Below are positions 24,625 to 33,260 of a DNA stretch of 64,000 nt, one piece after another. The stretch spans positions 1-64,000 of the forward strand of contig NZ_PYSV01000017.1 in the NCBI RefSeq assembly GCF_003028415.1, in the 5' to 3' direction. The translations under genes and the position numbers were made by a program. The DNA comes from Deinococcus arcticus. Lineage in GTDB: Bacteria > Deinococcota > Deinococci > Deinococcales > Deinococcaceae. The notes beneath the pieces are model-generated. The model was given only the letters and a program-made list of their open reading frames with translations. It made no database searches and had not been told where the DNA came from. Position 1 is the stretch's first letter. Every line of letters starts with the position of its first letter.

Positions 24625-27600
24625 CAGGCGTTAAAGGGGAAATCCGCATCATTCACCTGCGCATAGACCCCGGTGAACGCCTCAATGTTTCCAAACGCCT
24701 GCGGATTGAGACGGTACCGAATCTCGCTGCCTTTGCCAATCTGGTGAATGAACTGCGCTTCGAGAGGTTTGCCCGGATCCCCGAGAACCTCGCGGATCTT
24801 GCTCCAATCCTCGAAGAAGTACTCCTCAAGCAGGGGCAGGATGCGTTCACGGACGGCGCTGGCAACCCCCTCCAGGGTGGCTGGCAGGCCCAGCAGGTAG
24901 GCGTGCCCAATGACCTGCTCACGGCTGAGGAGACGTTCAATCCGGTCATTGATGACGAAGAGGAATTTCCTGAGGTCCAGTCCAGTGTGCTCCAGGGTCA
25001 ACACAGGAAGGAGTTCAGGTTCGGGCCAGACGGGTTTGAACACGAACCGCCGGCGCAGCGCGGCGTCCAGCAGGGTGAGGCTCCGGTCGGCGGTGTTCAT
25101 GGTGCCGATGACGTACAGGCTCTGCGGAATGCTGAGCGTCCGGCGACTGAGCGGCAGGGTCACGCTCAGCGCTTCGGACGCTCCGGCGCGTTTGCTGCTT
25201 TCCAGGAGCGTGATCAGTTCGCCGAAGATCTTGGAGATGTTGCCACGGTTGATCTCATCAATGATCAGGACGTGCGGCTGAACAGACGGACCAGGCCGCT
25301 GCAGGGGTTCGGGAGGGAGGGCGAGACCAAGCGCCTTCAGGACCTGCTCAGGGCTGACGCCGGTCACCCGTTGCAGGGTGGGCGGGGCAAAGGGCTTCCC
25401 TAAGGTGCCGGTCGCACTGAGGTTCAGGCCGGTCGCCAGCCAGTTCACGGACCGGGCGTGGGCATAATCGGTGGCGAACGCCGGATCGCTGTGGGGATCG
25501 AAGAGGTAGTCCCCCGTGACGATGCCCACCGCGCCGATCCGGTCCACGCCTGTGGCCAGCAGCACGAGGTCACCGGTGCGCATGCTGTCCTTGAAGAGCA
25601 GTTGACGGCCACTCAGTTCCTCCACGCCGAGGTGGGTCAGATCCCGGGGTTTGGTTTTGAAGCTGCCCATCCTCAGTTCGCCGCGCGTGAGACTCAGGTC
25701 CCGGATGCGACTGACTGGCACTGAGCCGTCGATGTACATGCGCCAGACCTGTGTTCCTGGCTGGGCCTGGGGGACGGCGGGCGTCGGTTGTTCGTCAGAG
25801 GTTGGGCTGTCCAGGTGCCCGCCGGCTGCCCGGACTGCCTTCAGGAAGACGCCGTCGTCCAGGCGGTAAGACAGAACACCACCCGTCATGACAGGCTTGA
25901 TGCCTTCAATGAAGTCCTCGTACCCGAAGGACTGGTGGAAGGTAATGAACGAGACTCGTCCCTGGGCCACCAGCCCGTCGTACCGCGCTTTCCGCGCGGC
26001 GCGGCCCTCACGTCCGGCATGGTCCGCGAGGAACACCGGATCAAGAACCGCCAGGGCCTCTTCCACCACGCGGTAGGTCTTCCCCGTGCCCGGAGGCCCA
26101 TAGAGTATCTGGTTCAGCGGGACACCCGGAACGGGCTGAAAAGCCTGCGGCTCGTGGGCCAGGGTCTGAGTGCCGGCGACCTCAATGACCGGCTCCGCGC
26201 TGCCCGTCGCCGGTGAAGCGGTGGGCGGGGACATGAGGCGGTCGAGCAGGGCGAGAAGCTCATCGATGTACGTCAAGGCCGCGTCGAGAAGATCCGGAAA
26301 AGCGTCTGACGTCAGGTGCTGCGGGTGCAGGCTCAGCCCGATGCGCAGGCGGCGATTGAGCCCCGTGCCCTGCCGGTAGCGTTCCAGAGCTGTCTCGGCG
26401 TCCTGCCACTGCGCTGGCCCCAGGGGCAGCAGGGTCAAGGCGCCGAATTCTGTGTTCAGGGTCAGGGTGGCCTGCAAACCTTCAGGCAGGGGCGCGTTCA
26501 GGAGGGCCAGCAGGTGCGCCCATGTGTCCGGGTCCTGCAGGGCCTGCCGGGGGCCGTCCGCCTTGCCGTCTGGGAGGCCCGCTTCCAGGGTGAGTCCGGC
26601 AGGGAACGTCACGTACTCATACCCACCGCCATCGGCGAACAACAACGCGCGCGCGAACGCCCCGCTGTCCGTTTTGGCGCCGCCACCAAGACTCACCTTC
26701 ACCGCGAGCTGCTCGCGGCCGCTGTAGGGCGAGCGGGACGGCTTCAGCGCCGTCCAGTTCCCCGCCATCAGGTCCAGCAGCAGCGGCGCGTACTTGCGGT
26801 CAAGGACCAGGTTGCCTTTCACGCGGTCACCCACGTACTGCCCGGCATCCGCCTGATACTGCGTGAACGGGAAGTGGTCGCTGTCCATCACGGCCACCTG
26901 GTTGCCGCTTTGCGCCTGGAGCCAGGCGGCGTGTGACAGCGCAGGAAAGTCTGCATTCAGCCGCCGGGCTAAGCCCAGCACGGTGTCGTAGTCCGCCAGG
27001 GTCTGAACCTGCCCGGCTTGTGCCACGCCCCGCCCTTGCAGGTAGGGCACATTCACGCCGTTCAGGGCCAAATACCGCTCTGGATTGAGCCAGAACAGGC
27101 CCTGCGTGAGTTTGGGCAAGGCCACTTTCCTGATGTTCAGGGCCGCCTCGAAGGTCTGGGCGTCAAGGTTGCCGTCGACCGCCTGACGGGCCAGCTGCCA
27201 GAGCGTCGGGACGTCCCCAGCCTGACGCTTGCTGCGGTAAGCAAAGAACCAGGCGTTCATGGGGTTGCTCCACGGCACGCCGTTCAGGTCTGTCGGCACG
27301 TCCGCCTGGATCCCCAACGCTGCGCCCACCTTGGCGAACAGGTTTAGGGCCGAGCTGTTGGACGTGTGCTTCAGAATCAGCGAGAAGAACGTGAAGGGAT
27401 CCATCTCGGTCAGGGGTTCGCCTTCGTCGTGGTTGATGGCGATGCCCGCAGTCCGGAGTATCTGAATCAGTTCGAGTTGCCGGTCCTCGTAGTCCAGCAG
27501 GCGCGCTGCCAGCTCACGGAAGAAGGGCTGCCAGGTGGTCACCATCCCGCCTGCGGGCAGGTGGTCCGTTGGCCCCGCACTCCCGGCCTGGGCCAACCAG

Positions 27601-27947
27601 TCCCCGTACGTCACCTCTGGCTGATCCTCCCGCTTCCACTCCAGCTTCCCATTGGCCGTGCGGCCCAGCACCGCGACCGCAGCCGCGCTGGGCGACGCGA
27701 AAGGCGTGTCTGCCGTGAAACGAAGCTGGCCCGCGCCAGCCTCGACCAGCTGACCTGTGGCGCGGAGGTTGGCGCGCAACTGTGCGTACGTGTGATTCGC
27801 CAGGGACGGCACTTCCTCCGCCCGGGCCGTGCTGCCCGCCAGCACCACGAACTGCCCAGCTCGCACCTGGGCCTGGGCCTGCACACCAGAGGTGTTCAAC
27901 TTAAACGTTGGCCCGGTCGCAGCGCCAGCAGGAGCAGTGGTGTCCAT
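24624..27947 (-). CDS. mcrB: McrB-like AAA+ with N-terminal DUF4357-like and EVE-like inserted domain
   Basis: 1107 aa, much longer than E. coli McrB. Residues about 25-115 look like a DUF4357 domain (GQFVVLAGSTARAEEVPS, then FASPSAAAVAVLGRTANG). The AAA+ core has Walker A ILYGPPGTGKTYRVVEEAL near 618, the conserved FHQSFGYEDFIEGIKPV, Walker B VLIIDEINRGNISKIFGEL near 890 and the McrB signature IGTMNTADRSL near 945. Between the FIEGIKP segment and Walker B lies an extra ~120-residue domain (about 725-850, RTGDLVLLATGVDRIGAVG) that resembles an EVE/PUA-like base-recognition fold. It starts 17 bp after the fic stop, so the Panacea-Fic pair and McrBC are probably one transcript. Confidence 0.88.
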   Translation of the reverse strand: MDTTAPAGAATGPTFKLNTSGVQAQAQVRAGQFVVLAGSTARAEEVPSLANHTYAQLRANLRATGQLVEAGAGQLRFTADTPFASPSAAAVAVLGRTANGKLEWKREDQPEVTYGDWLAQAGSAGPTDHLPAGGMVTTWQPFFRELAARLLDYEDRQLELIQILRTAGIAINHDEGEPLTEMDPFTFFSLILKHTSNSSALNLFAKVGAALGIQADVPTDLNGVPWSNPMNAWFFAYRSKRQAGDVPTLWQLARQAVDGNLDAQTFEAALNIRKVALPKLTQGLFWLNPERYLALNGVNVPYLQGRGVAQAGQVQTLADYDTVLGLARRLNADFPALSHAAWLQAQSGNQVAVMDSDHFPFTQYQADAGQYVGDRVKGNLVLDRKYAPLLLDLMAGNWTALKPSRSPYSGREQLAVKVSLGGGAKTDSGAFARALLFADGGGYEYVTFPAGLTLEAGLPDGKADGPRQALQDPDTWAHLLALLNAPLPEGLQATLTLNTEFGALTLLPLGPAQWQDAETALERYRQGTGLNRRLRIGLSLHPQHLTSDAFPDLLDAALTYIDELLALLDRLMSPPTASPATGSAEPVIEVAGTQTLAHEPQAFQPVPGVPLNQILYGPPGTGKTYRVVEEALAVLDPVFLADHAGREGRAARKARYDGLVAQGRVSFITFHQSFGYEDFIEGIKPVMTGGVLSYRLDDGVFLKAVRAAGGHLDSPTSDEQPTPAVPQAQPGTQVWRMYIDGSVPVSRIRDLSLTRGELRMGSFKTKPRDLTHLGVEELSGRQLLFKDSMRTGDLVLLATGVDRIGAVGIVTGDYLFDPHSDPAFATDYAHARSVNWLATGLNLSATGTLGKPFAPPTLQRVTGVSPEQVLKALGLALPPEPLQRPGPSVQPHVLIIDEINRGNISKIFGELITLLESSKRAGASEALSVTLPLSRRTLSIPQSLYVIGTMNTADRSLTLLDAALRRRFVFKPVWPEPELLPVLTLEHTGLDLRKFLFVINDRIERLLSREQVIGHAYLLGLPATLEGVASAVRERILPLLEEYFFEDWSKIREVLGDPGKPLEAQFIHQIGKGSEIRYRLNPQAFGNIEAFTGVYAQVNDADFPFNA

Positions 27948-27964
27948 TGCGGCGATTCTATGGG

Positions 27965-28543
27965 TTACAGGAGGTCGAGGATGACCTTTTTCAGCGGGTC
28001 CAGCGCAGGGCAGTACAGGTCATCCGTGCCCAGGTGGTTGTACCGGTTCAACGCGGAGAGGTACACGTCCCTGGAGAGGCGGCTCAGGTTTGGCGGGTCG
28101 AACCCAGCCGTGAGGAATTGCCCCGTCAGCACGAGGCGGGCCGTGCGGCCATTGCCATCCTCGAATGGGTGAATGCGGATCAAGCGCGCGTGAACATACG
28201 CGCTCACCATCACCACGCCTTCCAGGCGGTCCGCGGCGTCTGGAAGGTAACTCAGGTAGTCCAGATGTTCATTGGCGTGGGCGTAGGTGGCGTGCACCGC
28301 CGCGTCAATCTCCGATGGTGGCAGGCCATAGTACGACCCGAAGGTGACGTCACCCGTGCGCCAGGCCCCTGCCCGGATGCCCAACGCGGCCCCCAGCACT
28401 GCGTGCCACGCTTGGAGATCGCTGACCTGCAAGGTGGCTGGGGGCGCGTCGAAGAGCTGGTGATGGAGCAGCAAGAGCGCCTGAGTGGTTGCTGGAACCT
28501 GCTCAGGCGCGTCGTTTTTACCTCTTGGACTCTCGTCACCCAT
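27965..28543 (-). CDS. Fic-domain AMPylase or related toxin
   Basis: 192 aa. The Fic motif is complete, IHPFEDGNGRTARL (about 125-138), preceded by the helix VVMVSAYVHARL and a flap with SYYGLPPSEIDAA. Fic enzymes transfer AMP or another phosphate-containing group to a hydroxyl of a target protein. I see no inhibitory (S/T)xxxE(G/N) helix, so regulation probably comes from the neighbour. ATG 28543 is chosen because it overlaps the stop of the Panacea-domain gene by 8 bp; the longer frame reads into that gene. It is followed after 17 bp by mcrB. Confidence 0.85.
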   Translation of the reverse strand: MGDESPRGKNDAPEQVPATTQALLLLHHQLFDAPPATLQVSDLQAWHAVLGAALGIRAGAWRTGDVTFGSYYGLPPSEIDAAVHATYAHANEHLDYLSYLPDAADRLEGVVMVSAYVHARLIRIHPFEDGNGRTARLVLTGQFLTAGFDPPNLSRLSRDVYLSALNRYNHLGTDDLYCPALDPLKKVILDLL

Positions 28544-29135
28544 GCATGCCGGGGAGGGAAACGGCAAGGCCTTCCAGGCGCTGCGTGGCGATCACCTGCT
28601 GATCAATGAAGGTGCGGCGGTCCACGCCCCTCAAAGTGCCCTGACGTGCCTGACGGTGAATCACAAGCTGTGCCTTCGCCCGCGCCCATTGCGCGGCTGT
28701 GGGGGGGACATGCACCCACTTGCCGTCTGGCCCTTTGGCAAGCTCACGGCCCAGGTAGAACGCCTGCATGGCCTCCTGGGAAATGATCCGGTCGCAGTTT
28801 GCCCCGGCGGGCAGATCACCGCGGGTGTCTTTCCACGGCGCGTCCTCGTGGCTCAGGTCGCTGAGCTCGTACGCCGTCAGGTGCCCGTATTTTGCCCAGG
28901 TGGCGCGCAGGAGCTCGACGTCCGCAGCAGGCAGTGGAGCGGGCATGACCTGCCCGTCCCAGATGTCACGGTTCACCGGGCCGTGCCGCCACGCCTGAAA
29001 CTCTTCCGAGAAAAGGGGCAGGCCCCGCTGCACCAGCGCCGCCGCCTGCGCGTAGTACAGAATCTTCTGGAGTTTCATGCCTTCGGCCCCGAATTCCTGT
29101 TGGAGTACCGCTGCTGCCGCTGCAATGGTCGTCAT
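28536..29135 (-). CDS. Panacea (DUF4065/SocA-like) antitoxin-type protein
   Basis: About 199 aa. The N-terminus MKLQKILYYAQAAALVQRG, then FSEEFQAWRHGPV, is the hallmark of DUF4065/Panacea proteins. These neutralise varied toxins in two-gene toxin-antitoxin operons. Start ATG 29135 has a strong purine-rich Shine-Dalgarno (AGGGGGTGAGGGC) and excludes 38 upstream residues that look non-coding. It directly precedes and overlaps a Fic gene, so it is the likely antitoxin to Fic. It is the first gene of the minus-strand Panacea-Fic-McrB-McrC run. Confidence 0.82.
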   Translation of the reverse strand: MTTIAAAAAVLQQEFGAEGMKLQKILYYAQAAALVQRGLPLFSEEFQAWRHGPVNRDIWDGQVMPAPLPAADVELLRATWAKYGHLTAYELSDLSHEDAPWKDTRGDLPAGANCDRIISQEAMQAFYLGRELAKGPDGKWVHVPPTAAQWARAKAQLVIHRQARQGTLRGVDRRTFIDQQVIATQRLEGLAVSLPGMHG

Positions 29136-29158
29136 GCCCTCACCCCCTGGGACAAGCA

Positions 29159-29164
29159 GTATAC
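29159..29164 (-). promoter_or_regulatory. Candidate -10 for the Panacea-Fic-McrBC operon
   Basis: On the minus strand the sequence GCGTATACTG gives a TATACT hexamer about 23 bp before the ATG at 29135, with the Shine-Dalgarno between. No good -35 is visible at 16-18 bp. Confidence 0.35.
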
Positions 29165-29306
29165 GCCTCCATTCTGACGGGAGCATAACGAAGGTTTGGA
29201 GCGGAAGCTGTTGAGGTGTCCGGATAGACGTGAGCATCTTCTGGTGCATGGCCCTGCAGGGAGGAGGTCAAAGACCTCGTCACTCCACCTCACTGTGCTG
29301 TTGCAA

Positions 29307-29372
29307 CTATGCCTCCAACTCGGCTTGCCTGGATTCAAATGTCTGCAACGCCGCGTCCACCAGCTCCTGAGG
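29307..29372 (-). pseudogene. C-terminal scrap of the GIY-YIG gene, left of the IS
   Basis: Directly abutting the left end of the IS element, the minus strand encodes 21 residues and a stop, starting PQELVDAALQTFE. They align with the C-terminus of the intact GIY-YIG protein encoded at 60427-61449 (PQLADAAMEALE...). The N-terminal part of the same gene lies on the other side of the IS at 30649-31099. About 160 codons in between are missing, so the insertion was accompanied by a deletion. Confidence 0.7.
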
Positions 29373-29373
29373 G

Positions 29374-29397
29374 TGACCCGGTTTTGCGCAGGTGGAG
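29374..29397 (+). repeat. Left terminal inverted repeat of the IS3 element
   Basis: Starts TGACCCGGTTTTGCGCAGGT and matches the reverse complement of 30625-30648 at 18 of 24 positions. The boundary with the GIY-YIG scrap falls exactly at its outer end. Confidence 0.8.
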
Positions 29398-29425
29398 ATA
29401 AGCCTCAAAGATAGGAGGCGCCATC

Positions 29426-29764
29426 ATGACGAACCGCAGAATTCATACCGCCGAGTTCAAGCGAGATGCCGTGCAACTCGCCCGAACCAGCGGCAACCTC
29501 TCGGGCACCGCCCGCGACCTGGGCATCAATGCCTCACTGCTGCGAAAGTGGATGAACGCCGAGGAGGAGAAGGGCGAGTCGGCTTTTCCTGGTCAGGGGA
29601 AACAGATCCTGACCCCAGAACAGCAGGAGATTCAGCGGCTGTGCAAAGAGAACGAAATCCTGCGCCAGGAGCGTGAGATTCTGAAAAAAGCGGCGGCCTG
29701 TCTTGGGCAGAACAGCACCCGTATGGGGCTTGCCCGCTTCTTCGCCAAAGAGATCACACGCTGA
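29426..29764 (+). CDS. IS3-family transposase OrfA (HTH subunit)
   Basis: 112 aa with a helix-turn-helix of the transposase_8 type (HTAEFKRDAVQLARTSGNLS, then ARDLGINASLLRKWM) and a leucine-zipper-like coiled coil (LCKENEILRQEREILKKA). It binds the terminal repeats and partners with OrfB. A Shine-Dalgarno (AGGAGG) precedes the ATG. An A6G run at 29684-29690 is a plausible slippage site for -1 frameshifting into OrfB, although its phase is not the canonical A AAA AAG. Confidence 0.92.
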   Translation: MTNRRIHTAEFKRDAVQLARTSGNLSGTARDLGINASLLRKWMNAEEEKGESAFPGQGKQILTPEQQEIQRLCKENEILRQEREILKKAAACLGQNSTRMGLARFFAKEITR

Positions 29765-29808
29765 GGTACCGCTTCATCCACGCTCACCGCACGCACTACC
29801 GTCTGGAC

Positions 29809-30624
29809 GTGATGTGTCGGGTGCTGGAGGTTTCGGTGAGCGGGTACCACAGTTGGCGAAGAAGGCCGATCTCGAACCGCAAGCAGCAGGATGCGCTGCT
29901 GGAGCAGCGCATCCTGGACGCTCATCAGCGCAGTAAGGGCAGATATGGGGCACCACGCGTTCACGCAGAACTGCGAGCCGAAGGCCTGCGGGTGTCTCGA
30001 AAGCGTGTGGCTCGCCTGATGCGCTCGGGGGGGCTCCGGGCCAAAGGGAAGCGCCGCTGGGTGCGAACCACCGACAGCCACCACACCCTCTCGGTCTGCC
30101 CAAATCTGCTGGAGCGCCAGTTCGAGGTCCACCAGCCCAACCAGGTCTGGGCGTCCGACCTGACGTACCTGCCGACGAGAGAAGGCTGGCTGTACCTGGC
30201 GATCACACTGGACCTGCACTCCCGGGCTGTGGTGGGCTATGCGATGGACGCGTCCATGCCCGCCACGTTGCCGCTGGCCGCCCTTCAAATGGCCGCAGGG
30301 CGCCGCCTTCCCCCACCGGGCCTGCTGCATCACAGCGATAGGGGCAGCCAATACGCCAGCAGGCTCTTTCAGGAAGAACTGGCCCGCCTGCGGGCCAGGG
30401 GCAGCATGAGCCGCAAGGGGGATTGCTGGGACAATGCCGTCGTGGAAAGTTTTTTCAGCTCCCTGAAACGGGAGCTGTTCGAGGAGGTCATCTTCGAGAG
30501 CCGTGCTGCTGCCCGCCATGCTGTCTTCGAGTACATGGAAGTCTTCTATAACCGCCAGCGCCGTCATTCCACTCTGGGGTACTTGACGCCCCTGGAGTTC
30601 GAACGCCAAGCGACAGCCGCTTAA
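29809..30624 (+). CDS. IS3-family transposase OrfB (DDE integrase)
   Basis: 271 aa from a GTG, but the frame is open back past 29690 and its upstream residues (LRYRFIHAHRTHYRLDVMC) are the normal start of an IS3 OrfB, so it is probably made as an OrfAB fusion by -1 frameshift. The rve catalytic triad is present: Asp in WASDLTYLP, Asp in LLHHSDRGSQYAS and Glu in DNAVVESFFSSLKREL. The HTH_21 domain lies upstream (QQDALLEQRILDAHQRSKGR). Confidence 0.92.
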   Translation: MMCRVLEVSVSGYHSWRRRPISNRKQQDALLEQRILDAHQRSKGRYGAPRVHAELRAEGLRVSRKRVARLMRSGGLRAKGKRRWVRTTDSHHTLSVCPNLLERQFEVHQPNQVWASDLTYLPTREGWLYLAITLDLHSRAVVGYAMDASMPATLPLAALQMAAGRRLPPPGLLHHSDRGSQYASRLFQEELARLRARGSMSRKGDCWDNAVVESFFSSLKRELFEEVIFESRAAARHAVFEYMEVFYNRQRRHSTLGYLTPLEFERQATAA

Positions 30625-30648
30625 CTTCAACTACGCACAATCGGGGCA
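30625..30648 (-). repeat. Right terminal inverted repeat of the IS3 element
   Basis: Its reverse complement begins TGCCCCGATTGTGCGTAGTT, pairing with the left end. The GIY-YIG reading frame resumes immediately outside it. Confidence 0.8.
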
Positions 30649-31099
30649 GGCCCAGTGCTGCGTCATTCAGACCGCCACGGTCGCCGGTCAGCCACTGCTC
30701 CTGCTCCAGCGGCGTCACCACCAGGTCCAGGTCGCGTTCCCCTTGCACGACGCTCATCAGTGAGATGTTGCGCAGCCGCAAGCCCCGCGCCTCCAGCGTA
30801 TGAATGCAGTGGCGCTCGACCTCGTTCAGCTCCGCCTGTTTCACCCGCTTGAAGGTCATTTGCGTGATGTCCGTGTGGTTCTTGCGGTGATCGTTAAATC
30901 GCCGCACTACATCCACGGCCTGGCCGATGTACCGTTCACCGTTGACAAACCCCAACACGTAGATGCCGCAGCGTTCCTTCGGCTTATGCCGGTCTGCGAT
31001 TGAAGAGCGGCCTGTGATTTCCTGCCACTCTGGAAAGCCCAGCGCCCAGAGGTGATCGTCGCCCGGTTGGGCACTGGTATTGGTCACCAAATCCTCCAT
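30649..31099 (-). pseudogene. GIY-YIG nuclease gene, N-terminal half, truncated by IS3
   Basis: About 150 residues remain, with the GIY-YIG core exact: CGIYVLGFVNGERYIGQAVD, Arg in VVRRF, and Glu in ELNEVERHCIHTLEARG. It is clearly paralogous to the intact 340-aa GIY-YIG protein at 60427-61449 (same start LGFP-WQ, same spacing, same MSVV motif). The open frame continues into the IS, but those residues are not part of the protein. A truncated product containing the nuclease domain could still be made. It lies 108 bp downstream of argonaute on the same strand, so it could originally have been the last gene of that cluster. Confidence 0.85.
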
Positions 31100-31207
31100 T
31101 TGTGAGGCGATTTTGCCTTTCTCTTACCTCATTTCGGGAAATTATCCACGATGCTCTCTACCTAGGGATAGAACCGAACAGTGTCGAGGTTACCCACGGC
31201 CTACGAG

Positions 31208-33232
31208 TTACGCTCGCCATCCGGCCAGGGGAACTCGCTTTCCAGTGCGGGCAATCCCGTTGGCCCACTCCACGGTAGACGGGTCACCCCCTGCGTGCTG
31301 AGCATTATTCATAAATACCCGTGTCAGCCAGAACACTTGCTCTGTCAGTGTAGATAAATCCGCACGGTCACTATGCATGACCTCCAGCTCAGTGGGGCGC
31401 GCCACAACTGACTGGGTATTCGTAACGAGCAGGCAACGCCGGGAATCCAGTGCCAGCACAGTTCCCTCTTCAGCATCCGCCACCATGCTCAGGTTGCTCT
31501 TTTTTACAGCCAGGAGGGTCACGCAGGGGATCCCCAGGTCGTTCAGAGCAATCATGAAGTCGTCCACTTCGCCGTCCAAGAATCGCCCATCTCGGTGAAC
31601 AACGACTTGGTCAGGTCGCTTGCCTCGAAGAAGCTTGCTAAAGCCCTCTTTCAACTCACCCAGGCTTAAGCGCTCATTTCCAACCCGCTTTCGGAGAGTG
31701 ACACAGTTCACTGGACGGCCCCTGAACTCGTGTAAGGAAAACGCGGGAACACTTTTTCCTTCGCGGTGGTCGTGACCTAGGTCTACGCCAACGAAGAACG
31801 TTCGCTCAGTGATTCCGGGAAGATTCACTACATCCCAAGGTATTGCCCCAGCCTTCTGCGCCAGTTTCACGGCGACATTGACCCAGGCCATGTACTCGCT
31901 CCGGGGCCGGTTCAGCATCTCACGGCTGATCGGCAGCAACTTGCTCACACCCAGCCGGCCAAGTTGTCCGAACAGAGCGTCCCGTTCCTCGCGCCTCATG
32001 GTTTGTGAGAGGATCACCAATCCAATCAATTGACGGCCTGCCCTGTCCGCCTCGGCCGCAACTCCATCAAGCTCCTCTGGAGCCAGTAATCGACCGTTCG
32101 TCGATTCATACTTGTGCAAGCCTTTGACGAGGTCAAACGGCTCCAACCCCAGCTTTCGGTAATCTCCAGCGCTCCAGAAGGAGTAAAGCGTGTCATCCGA
32201 TTCCCGGCGATTCAAGTGCTTTCTCAGACCTTCAGAAGCATCTGGGTGCCGGAGGACCACCTCGCGGGGCAACAGATGCGCCAACAACTCCTGTCGAAGC
32301 TGTTGATTCGCAGGCAGGTCTTCCAGTTCTGGAGGCACTACCAGAAGCCGCACTGGGAGGGGCGGTGGCGTAAGAATGCCCCGCTTATGTACTTCAGTGA
32401 CATCACGCCCAAAGCCACGACCGAATCGCAAGCGTTGCCCTTCGATTACTTTCCCGTCGACCTCCAGCGGCTCTAATGAGGTGACGAACGGTTGCCACAA
32501 GCCCGGAAGTTGGACAAGTTGCCGTACTTCAGCCATGCTCAAGGCTGAGCAGTGGTGTGCATCGCCGGAGAGATTCAAGTCGCTCAATGCCTTTGAGGAG
32601 AAACTGAGGTGCCACAAATCCTCTGCCCCACGCTCCGAACGACGAAAAACCCAGTTGTCTGCTTCCCTAAGGAGCCGCTCCCGCTGTCCAGAACGGAGGC
32701 ACACGGCATGTAGCTGAGAAACACTGTGGGCTAAGGTCGAGCCCCACGCCTGCATGGCTTCAGTTGTCCAGGGAAGCGCCGAGAGGAACGTGCGTCCTGG
32801 CCGCAGCACCAGCCAGATCTGACCAGAATGCCGTTCCAGCTCCCACTCCCAGCGGAGATGGGCATTGACTGGGATGCCAGCGGCAGTGCGTTTGGGTGTT
32901 TGGAGAGGCGCACGCTGTTGGGTTGGGTGAATGGCCGCTCGCGCTCGCTCAGTCAGCACATAACCTGACTGGAGCAAAGCTCCACGGATAAGGGACGAAA
33001 CCCCACGTTCAAACGCTGGGTCTTCTGGCATAAGCCTTTTAGATAGATCCGCCACCGCACCCCGAAATTCTGGCCGGGGTAGGCCGTGATACACACTAAC
33101 TTGCCCATCCCGTTGCTCCGCCGTGAAGCCTTCGCGGCGAACAAACCCCAGGAGGGCACGTGGATTTTGGTGCCGGTAGGATGTCCTAAAAAGCGGAATG
33201 TCTGCTCTGAGGGGAAAATGGTTGAGCCTCAA
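31208..33232 (-). CDS. Long prokaryotic Argonaute with DEDN tetrad
   Basis: 674 aa, near the length of Thermus thermophilus Ago (685). The C-terminal PIWI domain keeps the catalytic positions: Asp484 (VGVDLGHD), Glu520 in the glutamate-finger region (GNERLS), Asp548 (VHRDGRF) and Asn658 (VEWANGIA), where TtAgo has Asp660. DEDN is one of the accepted DEDX forms, so nucleic-acid-guided cleavage is likely. The MID region around residues 400-450 reads GLVILSQTMRREERDAL and then KLLPISREMLNR. A TTG start at 33232 with an upstream GGAG is the only start giving a complete N-terminus. It follows the SecB-like chaperone gene by 28 bp, placing it in the TAC operon. Base composition is visibly less GC-rich than the flanking operons. 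Confidence 0.88.
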   Translation of the reverse strand: MRLNHFPLRADIPLFRTSYRHQNPRALLGFVRREGFTAEQRDGQVSVYHGLPRPEFRGAVADLSKRLMPEDPAFERGVSSLIRGALLQSGYVLTERARAAIHPTQQRAPLQTPKRTAAGIPVNAHLRWEWELERHSGQIWLVLRPGRTFLSALPWTTEAMQAWGSTLAHSVSQLHAVCLRSGQRERLLREADNWVFRRSERGAEDLWHLSFSSKALSDLNLSGDAHHCSALSMAEVRQLVQLPGLWQPFVTSLEPLEVDGKVIEGQRLRFGRGFGRDVTEVHKRGILTPPPLPVRLLVVPPELEDLPANQQLRQELLAHLLPREVVLRHPDASEGLRKHLNRRESDDTLYSFWSAGDYRKLGLEPFDLVKGLHKYESTNGRLLAPEELDGVAAEADRAGRQLIGLVILSQTMRREERDALFGQLGRLGVSKLLPISREMLNRPRSEYMAWVNVAVKLAQKAGAIPWDVVNLPGITERTFFVGVDLGHDHREGKSVPAFSLHEFRGRPVNCVTLRKRVGNERLSLGELKEGFSKLLRGKRPDQVVVHRDGRFLDGEVDDFMIALNDLGIPCVTLLAVKKSNLSMVADAEEGTVLALDSRRCLLVTNTQSVVARPTELEVMHSDRADLSTLTEQVFWLTRVFMNNAQHAGGDPSTVEWANGIARTGKRVPLAGWRA

Positions 33233-33260
33233 TCTCTCCGTATCCTCTGTGAATTCCTGG

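Larger units (their letters stand above)
29374..30648 (+). mobile_element. IS3-family insertion sequence, 1275 bp
   Basis: It carries the orfA/orfB pair of an IS3 element between imperfect 24-bp terminal inverted repeats (29374-29397 and 30625-30648, 18 of 24 matching, tips TG...CA). The transposase DDE residues are intact, so the element may be active. No clear target duplication is visible (flanks GGG and GGC). It sits inside a GIY-YIG gene with part of the gene lost. Confidence 0.9.

Noticed and set aside
30488..31099. Intact 203-aa GIY-YIG gene
   Set aside because: The last ~50 residues are read from inside the IS3 element. The true gene was longer, as shown by the paralogue and the C-terminal scrap left of the IS.
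31208..33232. Catalytically dead or short-type Argonaute
   Set aside because: Three acidic catalytic residues and an allowed Asn in the fourth position are present, and the length matches long pAgos.
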